DNA of 64,000 nucleotides from Halogranum gelatinilyticum (GTDB lineage: Archaea > Halobacteriota > Halobacteria > Halobacteriales > Haloferacaceae), in the NCBI RefSeq assembly GCF_900103715.1, contig NZ_FNHL01000003.1:310001-374000 (forward strand). The letters run 5' to 3'. Shown here piece by piece: positions 58,681-64,000 of this stretch. How positions within the stretch are numbered: position 1 is the first letter of the stretch; each line of letters begins with the position of its first letter. The position numbers and the translations under genes were made by a program. Below the pieces are notes generated by a model that worked only from the letters and a program-made list of their open reading frames with translations, searched no databases and was not told the origin of the DNA.

Positions 58681-59127
58681 ATGAGTGACGAACAGGGGGA
58701 AGTCGGTGGGCCGGACCCGGCGTCGATTCGGTCGATCGCGGTGACCGCCGAGGACGTGATTTCGGCTGTCGAAGCCGCCGAACGGGGCCGTGAGCGAGTC
58801 GTCCTGCGCATCACTCCGCCGTTCTACGGCCGGATGCGCGCACGGATCCATCTCGAAGGCGGCGAGGGCGAGTACGACGGCGACGTCGCTCCCATCCATC
58901 TCGGGCCGGAGGCGTTCGTCGACGACGACGCTCCCGCGTATCCCGACGTCGACGAGACCGAAGACCGGTTGCGCGAGCGCGGCGAGTACGACGTCGAGAC
59001 ACACCGCGAGGCACACGAGGCGGCCGTCGAGGAGTGGCGGACGGCCCTCCGTCGACACGTCGTCGACGCTGTGACGCTCGAAACGGCGGACGGCTCACAC
59101 CGTATCGACGTCAAGCTGCTCGGATAG
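58681..59127 (+). CDS. Haloarchaeal protein of unknown function
   Basis: A 148-residue acidic protein. It has a short alpha/beta core (VTAEDVISAVEAAERGRERVVLRITPPFYGRMRARIHL split over several strands) and a C-terminal helix-strand unit (WRTALRRHVVDAVTLETADG). HLGPEAFVDDDAP contains a cluster of Asp. No named family is recognised. Confidence 0.6.
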   Translation: MSDEQGEVGGPDPASIRSIAVTAEDVISAVEAAERGRERVVLRITPPFYGRMRARIHLEGGEGEYDGDVAPIHLGPEAFVDDDAPAYPDVDETEDRLRERGEYDVETHREAHEAAVEEWRTALRRHVVDAVTLETADGSHRIDVKLLG

Positions 59128-59219
59128 AAGTCGTCGCGAGAACGCACGTCGACAGCGCGGCCGCTCGCCGGGTGAAAAACACGAAAAGTCGTCTAGTGCC
59201 GATGCCTCAGGGTCCGGCC

Positions 59220-59414
59220 TTACAGCCGCTGAAGGTTCTTCGCGCGCGGGCCCTTGTCGGCCTGCTCGATGTCGAATTCGACTTCCTGGCCCTCTTCGAG
59301 GTCAGGACCGCCGACGTCTTCCATGTGGAAGAACACGTCGTCGTCCGCGTCGTCAGTCTCGATGAAACCGTAACCGCCTGTGTCGTTAAAGAAAGCGACC
59401 TTACCTTTTGCCAT
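59220..59414 (-). CDS. cspA: Cold-shock domain protein
   Basis: A 64-residue CspA-type nucleic-acid-binding protein. KGKVAFFNDTGGYGFIETDD contains RNP1 (GYGFI) and VFFHMEDV RNP2. Haloarchaeal CSPs bind single-stranded nucleic acid. ATG 59414 begins MAKGKVAFF; the upstream Met-Arg is unlikely to be used. Confidence 0.95.
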   Translation of the reverse strand: MAKGKVAFFNDTGGYGFIETDDADDDVFFHMEDVGGPDLEEGQEVEFDIEQADKGPRAKNLQRL

Positions 59415-59524
59415 TCGCAATTACTCCATCCCCTAGTCAGACGGTCGGCCGTATATACCTGTGGGTTCGGTTCGCAACCCGCGTAGACCCCGAACGTTAA
59501 CCGCACAGACCCGAACACGCACGT

Positions 59525-60382
59525 ATGCGACGGCGAGCGGTTCTCAGGGTGGCCCTCGACCTCGTCGTCCTCGTCGCCGTGGCCGGGCTCCTCGTCGCGG
59601 TCCACGAACTGCTGCCCGCGGCGACGCAGACACAGCTTGCGTTCGACCACGGCGCGCCCCGACCGCTCACGCTCGTCACGGCGGCCTACGTCCACGCCGA
59701 CGACGCCCATCTCCTCGGCAATCTGCTCGGCTACGGCACGATGACGGCAGTCACGTATCTCGTGACCAGCCATCTCGGTCGCAGACGCTGGTTCTGGTGG
59801 ACGAGCCTCTGTCTGTTCCTCCTCGTCCCCGTGCTCGTCAACCTCGCGAACTACGCGGTACTGTTGACGTGGTTTCCGGGTCTCACCCCGACCAACCGTG
59901 GCTTCTCGGGTGTCGTCGCCAGCTTCGGCGGCTTCCTCTTCGTCGCTGCCGCGGTCTTCGTCGGCGACGAGTACGGCCGCTCGGTCGGCGTCTACGTCGG
60001 CGAAGCAGCGGGTCTCCTCGTGCTCGCGTTGGTCACCGCGCGCGCCTCGGGGACGGTCTCGGTGCTCTCGGCAGGGCTGGTCGTCATCGGACTCGTCGCT
60101 GCGGTCTTCGGTGTCCGGCTGGAGCTCAAACGTGGTGGCGTCTCCGCCGCGGCCGACCGCCCCCGTCGACGCGTGTTGGCCGACGCTCTCTTCGCGGGGT
60201 CGCTGTTCGCCCTCGTAGGCATCCTCGTCTACGGTCTCGTCCCGACCACCGTCGTCGTCGACGGCCGGTTGACGAACGTCTTCGCGCACGCCGTCGGCTT
60301 CGCCTTCGGCGTCGTGCTCGCGCTCGCCACCGCCGCCCTCGACGGGCGAGTTGGTGCGGACGCTGGCTGGCCGAGACGGTGA
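59525..60382 (+). CDS. Rhomboid-family intramembrane serine protease
   Basis: A 285-residue membrane protein with about seven hydrophobic helices. VHADDAHLLGNLLGY is the HxxN-type oxyanion region, NRGFSGVVASFGGFLF holds the catalytic Ser (GxSG), and VFAHAVGFAFGVV the catalytic His. It cuts membrane proteins inside the bilayer. The substrate is unknown. Confidence 0.8.
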   Translation: MRRRAVLRVALDLVVLVAVAGLLVAVHELLPAATQTQLAFDHGAPRPLTLVTAAYVHADDAHLLGNLLGYGTMTAVTYLVTSHLGRRRWFWWTSLCLFLLVPVLVNLANYAVLLTWFPGLTPTNRGFSGVVASFGGFLFVAAAVFVGDEYGRSVGVYVGEAAGLLVLALVTARASGTVSVLSAGLVVIGLVAAVFGVRLELKRGGVSAAADRPRRRVLADALFAGSLFALVGILVYGLVPTTVVVDGRLTNVFAHAVGFAFGVVLALATAALDGRVGADAGWPRR

Positions 60383-60454
60383 GTGGGTGACGGCGCGTCG
60401 GAGCCAACGCGGCGGCGTCGAACCGTTTTTGCCGCGACGGCTGTACGGACCCGT

Positions 60455-60877
60455 ATGGACAGCTACCGGCGTGGCAAGCAGGTCGACCGGAACAACGTCC
60501 GGGCGCGCGTCCGGGCACCGTACCGCGGCGTGCTGCCGCTCATCTGGGCCATCGGAGCCGTCTTGTTGCTCGTCGTGTCGCTCTTCGTCGGGCCGGACGG
60601 CGCGCTCGCCGTCGTCTTCGTGATGCATCTGTTCTTCGCGGGCATCATCCATCTCGACATCAAAGTCCAGCGCCGTCAGGGGCTGGAGTGGGGACTCTGG
60701 CGACATCTCTGGTTCGGGGCGGCCGTCGTCTTCCCGCTCGTCGCGCTCGTCTACTACCTCTACAGCGGGCGGAAGGTCCGCGCGGAGAACGAGCGACGGA
60801 ACACGGGCGACGCTGACACCGGCGAGAGCGAGGGCGACGTCGACGAATCCGACGAGATCGACGAGACCGACGAGTGA
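60455..60877 (+). CDS. Small membrane protein with acidic tail
   Basis: A 140-residue protein with a basic N-terminus (YRRGKQVDRNNVRARVR), three hydrophobic helices (about 28-50, 52-68, 80-105) and a very acidic C-terminal tail of 35 residues. No motif suggests an activity. ATG 60455 is chosen because upstream in-frame residues are Arg-rich and non-conserved in character. Confidence 0.55.
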   Translation: MDSYRRGKQVDRNNVRARVRAPYRGVLPLIWAIGAVLLLVVSLFVGPDGALAVVFVMHLFFAGIIHLDIKVQRRQGLEWGLWRHLWFGAAVVFPLVALVYYLYSGRKVRAENERRNTGDADTGESEGDVDESDEIDETDE

Positions 60878-60943
60878 CGCGCCGTGCGAACGCCGCTCAG
60901 ACCCAGCGGGAACGTTAATACTGTTGTGCAGCGAACATGAACC

Positions 60944-61342
60944 ATGTCCGAACAGTGCGTTCGCCGACTGAGCTCGTTCTGCGGCGAACGGGTCGGCAGC
61001 GGCTTTCTCGGGTCGGTCTTCTACACCGACTCGGGGTTCACGAAGGTCCACAGCTCGCCCGAAATCCGGGCGGCGTTCTCCGCCGAGGAAGTCACCCGGC
61101 TCGTCGCACGTGCGCGAGCGATCCACCGGGCACTCGTCGAGGCGAGTCAGATCGGAAGCAGTCTCGGCGAGCCACAGTCGGTCGTGACGCAGTTCGAGCA
61201 GTTCTTCACCATCCAGCTGCCGATATCCGACTGCGACGGCGTCGTCCTCCTCTTCTCGCGTGACGTCGGACGCAACCTCTCGACGTTCGTCGACGAGTGT
61301 CGTTCCTTCGTCGGCGACGACGCCGACTCGATGGCGGTGTAA
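60944..61342 (+). CDS. Hypothetical protein, Roadblock-like outline
   Basis: A 132-residue soluble protein. The order VFYTDSGFTKVHSSPEIRAAF, a long helix (EEVTRLVARARAIHRALVEA), then strands (FFTIQLPISDCDGVVLLFSR) and a closing helix recalls roadblock/longin-type sensors. No function can be assigned. TTAATACTG at about 60915 could be its TATA box. Confidence 0.55.
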   Translation: MSEQCVRRLSSFCGERVGSGFLGSVFYTDSGFTKVHSSPEIRAAFSAEEVTRLVARARAIHRALVEASQIGSSLGEPQSVVTQFEQFFTIQLPISDCDGVVLLFSRDVGRNLSTFVDECRSFVGDDADSMAV

Positions 61343-61390
61343 GCCGACGGCCGAAGACCGGTTGGCGGGAGTCATGGGAGTCCAGTGGCG

Positions 61391-61435
61391 CGGACGGGAC
61401 GAGATGGAACGAGATGGAACGAGACGGGACGGAAC
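61391..61435. repeat. 10-bp tandem repeat
   Basis: The unit GAGATGGAAC or GAGACGGGAC is repeated four times with small changes. It lies between the hypothetical gene and the thiolase promoter, ending about 14 bases before the thiolase TATA box. Confidence 0.5.
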
Positions 61436-61479
61436 GACAGACCACGAGCTATATCACGAACGACCCGGTAGGTTTCGCC

Positions 61480-62715
61480 ATGTCTCGTTCAGCCCGTGGT
61501 GGTAGCAGTGCCATCCCGGACGTCTATCTCGTCGGTGCCGGACAGTCCGACTACGGCGCGTTCCCCGACGAGAGCTACCGCTCGCTCTTTCGGACCGCGT
61601 ACGAAGCCGCCGTCGAGAGTGCGGGCGGCGTCGACCCCGGCGACGTCGACGAAGCGGTACTCGGCACGCTCGGCGTCGGCGGCCGCCAACTCGGCCTTCC
61701 CGGTCCCGCCGTCACCGAACACGTCGGCCTCCACGGCGTCACCTGCACGCGCGTCGAGAACGCCTGTGCGGCGTCGGGCTACGCGCTCCGACAGGCCGTA
61801 ATGGCCGTCAAGAGCGGCATGGCCGACCTCGTGTTGGCAGGCGGCGTCGAAGTCATGACCGATATGTCGACGGAGGCGACGAAATACTGGCTCGGCGTCA
61901 GCGGCGAGACTGAGTGGGAGCGGCTGGCCGGGACGACCTTCTCTGGCGTCTACGCCCAGATGGCAGACGCCTACCTCCGCGAGTACGACGTCCCGCGCGA
62001 AGCAATGTCGCACGTCGCCGTCAAGAGCCACGCCAACGGCGCGAAGAACCCGCACGCGCATCTCCGCTTCACCTGCACCGTCGACGACGCCGAGTCGGGC
62101 ACCGTCGTCGCCGACCCGCTCACGCTCTATCACTGCTGTCCGACCTCCGACGGTGCGGCCGCGGTCTTCGTCGCCAGCGAGGAGGTCGCCCAGTCGTACG
62201 ACGACAAGGTGAAGATCACCGGTGTCGGCGCGGCGAGCGACCGTGTGGGGCTGTTCCAACGGGACTCCTACACGTCGGTCCCGGCCTCGAAAGCCGCGGG
62301 CGACGAGGCCTACGAGATGGCCGGAATCAGCCCAGGCGACCTCGACTTCGCGGAGGTCCACGACTGCTTCTCCATCGCCGAACTGCTCGCCTACGAGGAC
62401 CTCGGCTTCTGCGAGCGTGGCGAGGCGGGTGACCTCGCGCTCTCGGGGACGACCGCTATCGACGGCGAGTTGCCAGTGAACACCTCCGGCGGCCTCAAGT
62501 CGAAGGGCCACCCCATCGGCGCGACGGGTGCGGGCCAGGCCGTCGAGGCGTTCAAGCAGTTGACGGGCGGGGCGGGCGAGCGACAGCTGGACGACCCCCA
62601 GCGCGGGCTGACGCACAACGTCGGCGGCAGCGGCGGCGCGGCCGTCGTCCACGTCTTCGAGCGCGAGGACGCGGAGCCTGCTGGGAGCACGGACGGCGCG
62701 GAGGGCGGAGAATGA
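61480..62715 (+). CDS. Thiolase-family acetyltransferase (SCP2 type)
   Basis: A 411-residue thiolase. Cys96 (VENACAASGYALR) is the acylation residue, and GGLKSKGHPIGATGAGQ contains the conserved His. DFAEVHDCFSIAELLAYEDLGF fits the SCP2/archaeal group. A TATA box at 61449-61456 supports ATG 61480. The stop overlaps the next gene by four bases. In archaea this thiolase type forms a complex with HMG-CoA synthase and a DUF35 protein, mirrored by the following fusion. Confidence 0.85.
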   Translation: MSRSARGGSSAIPDVYLVGAGQSDYGAFPDESYRSLFRTAYEAAVESAGGVDPGDVDEAVLGTLGVGGRQLGLPGPAVTEHVGLHGVTCTRVENACAASGYALRQAVMAVKSGMADLVLAGGVEVMTDMSTEATKYWLGVSGETEWERLAGTTFSGVYAQMADAYLREYDVPREAMSHVAVKSHANGAKNPHAHLRFTCTVDDAESGTVVADPLTLYHCCPTSDGAAAVFVASEEVAQSYDDKVKITGVGAASDRVGLFQRDSYTSVPASKAAGDEAYEMAGISPGDLDFAEVHDCFSIAELLAYEDLGFCERGEAGDLALSGTTAIDGELPVNTSGGLKSKGHPIGATGAGQAVEAFKQLTGGAGERQLDDPQRGLTHNVGGSGGAAVVHVFEREDAEPAGSTDGAEGGE

Positions 62716-64000
62716 CCGACGGGCGCGGCAGCGCGGTCGGTATCGCGGGTATCGGGGTCTACCTCCCGCGGGCCCGTATCGACGCCGAGACCGTCCGCGA
62801 GGCGTGGGGGCAGTTCTCGGCTGCAGGGGTGCAGTCGAAGGCCGTCGCCGGTGCGGACGAGGACAGCCTGACCATGGCCGCCGACGCGGCCGAACGGGCA
62901 CTCGACGCTGCCGGTGTCGACGCGACCGCTCTCGAACAGCTCGTGCTCGCGACGACGACCCCGCCGTTGGCCGAGGAGGACCCGACGGCGCGACTCGGCG
63001 AGTTCCTCGGTGTCGACGCCGCGACACCGCGTCGCTTCTTCACCGGCAGTACCCGCGCCGGGACGCAGGCACTCGGGACGGCCGAACCGGGCGAGACGCC
63101 CGCGCTCGTCGTCGCCGCCGACTGCCCGCGGGGGGAGCCGAACAGCCCCGAGGACCACGCCGCCGGTGCGGGAGCGGCGGCGTTCGTCCTGAGCGAGGCT
63201 GGAGCGGCGAAGTTCGTCGACCACGCCGAGTACGCCGTCGACTATCCGGGGACGCGGTTCCGTAGACAGGGGAGCGAGCGGGTCGAAGGTCTCGGCGTGA
63301 GTGCCTACGACCGCCAGGCGTTCGTCGAGTGCGTCGCGGGGGCGGTCAGCGGTCTCGACAGCGACCCCAATCCGTCCGCCGTCGCCCTCCAGGCACCGGA
63401 CGGCAAGCTGCCGTACCGCGTGACCGGCGCGCTCGGCGTCGACGCGGAGGCTATCTCCTCCGTCACACCGATCCACGAGTTCGGCGACCTCGGGGCGGCC
63501 AGCCCGCTCGTCGCGCTCGCGACGGCACTCGACGCTGGCCACGAGCGCGTGTTGACCGTCGGCTACGGGGGCGGCGCGGGTGCTGACGCGCTGGTCGTCG
63601 CCTGTGAGGCCGACGGCCCCGACGACTTCCCGCCCGTCGAAACGAGCGACACCGAGGGAGTACAGGTCAGCTACGCTGAGTATCTGCGACTCCGGGGCGA
63701 ACTCACCGGCGAGCCACCGGCGGGCGGCGGGGCCGCGGTCTCTGTGCCCTCGTGGCGACGGACGCACGAGGCGCGGTACCGCCTCGTCGCGGGCAAGTGC
63801 GCCGAGTGCGGCGCGCTCACCTTCCCGCCGGAGGGTGCCTGTCGCGCGTGCCACGCGCTCGACGAGTTCGAGCGCGTCGAGTTGCCCCGAGAGGGAGAGA
63901 TAGAGACGGTGACGACCGTCTCGCCCGGTGGCGCGCCGCCGGAGTTCGCGCAGTTCGGCGCGCGCGGCGGCGACTTCGCGGTCGCGCTCGTCGCCTTCGA
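62712..64000 (+). CDS. HMG-CoA-synthase-like domain fused to DUF35 zinc ribbon/OB-fold (incomplete)
   Basis: At least 429 residues; the 3' end lies beyond the window. Residues 1-310 follow the thiolase/HMG-CoA-synthase fold: VGIAGIGVYLPRARID, FTGSTRAGTQALGTA, LQAPDGKLPYRVTGALG, GDLGAASPLVALATALD. Aligned to HMG-CoA synthase, the catalytic Cys, His and Asn positions are Thr114, Gln227 and Asp259. Residues ~350-429 are a DUF35 module with a zinc ribbon (Cys363, Cys366, Cys377, Cys380) and the start of an OB-fold. It overlaps the thiolase stop (ATGA). Confidence 0.75.
   Translation, partial: MTDGRGSAVGIAGIGVYLPRARIDAETVREAWGQFSAAGVQSKAVAGADEDSLTMAADAAERALDAAGVDATALEQLVLATTTPPLAEEDPTARLGEFLGVDAATPRRFFTGSTRAGTQALGTAEPGETPALVVAADCPRGEPNSPEDHAAGAGAAAFVLSEAGAAKFVDHAEYAVDYPGTRFRRQGSERVEGLGVSAYDRQAFVECVAGAVSGLDSDPNPSAVALQAPDGKLPYRVTGALGVDAEAISSVTPIHEFGDLGAASPLVALATALDAGHERVLTVGYGGGAGADALVVACEADGPDDFPPVETSDTEGVQVSYAEYLRLRGELTGEPPAGGGAAVSVPSWRRTHEARYRLVAGKCAECGALTFPPEGACRACHALDEFERVELPREGEIETVTTVSPGGAPPEFAQFGARGGDFAVALVAF

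Overview
The window is 64 kb of chromosome-like DNA from a halophilic archaeon (class Halobacteria). The evidence is high GC with G/C-rich third codon positions, very acidic proteins, many genes with a TATA-like box 24-31 bases upstream of the start (leaderless transcription), Tat-type (twin-arginine) export signals, and typical families: archaeal MAT, Dph2, fibrillarin/Nop5, DacZ, GshA, HTH_10 regulators, PGF-CTERM proteins and a TFB-like protein. I cannot name a genus.

Layout. 0-8 kb: small haloarchaeal families, a Bat-like regulator, a Tat-exported propeller protein, a BGTF/PGF-CTERM surface protein, a GT2 glycosyltransferase, an RNase H-like nuclease, an MFS transporter and an SRAP/HMCES protein. 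8.0-12.0 kb: an AT-richer accessory module with ParA, a partner protein, a DUF5805 protein and a tyrosine recombinase, all on the minus strand. It contains palindromes at promoter positions and is bounded by two diverged inverted copies of one non-coding sequence. 12-24 kb: GNAT, NikR-like regulator, a HisG-like protein, DUF502, a hyperacidic coiled-coil protein, MBL hydrolase, lipoprotein, CBS protein, Dph2, aldolase, esterase and YlbF. 24-27 kb: hairpins and an 11-bp tandem array ahead of a MinD-like ATPase and a RecA-fold protein whose P-loop has been lost, then an FKBP isomerase. 27-38 kb: housekeeping (CYTH, MAT, ThiI, CysK, thioredoxins, PurD). 38.6-44.5 kb: Tat proteins, a MscS channel co-transcribed with the c-di-AMP synthase DacZ, a PAS histidine kinase, and divergent from it a class I terpene-synthase-like protein. 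44.5-52 kb: tRNA-Leu(UAG) with a duplicated 3' end, CoaD, GshA, two TenA paralogues and the box C/D RNP genes. 52.3-58.3 kb: aerobic phenylacetate gene set (PaaA-B-C-D plus a detached zinc ribbon), a divergent HTH_10 regulator, enoyl-CoA hydratase, amidohydrolase and MaoC hydratase. 58.4-64 kb: small zinc protein, CspA, rhomboid, membrane proteins, and a thiolase overlapping an HMG-CoA-synthase-like/DUF35 fusion that runs off the window.

How the genes fit together. The phenylacetyl-CoA epoxidase, enoyl-CoA hydratase, MaoC and thiolase genes suggest degradation of aromatic or acyl-CoA substrates. ThiI, TenA, CysK, GshA and MAT form a scattered sulfur/thiamine/SAM theme. The most unusual items are the bounded par-recombinase module, the terpene-synthase-like gene, and the HMG-CoA-synthase-like fusion that appears to lack all three catalytic residues.
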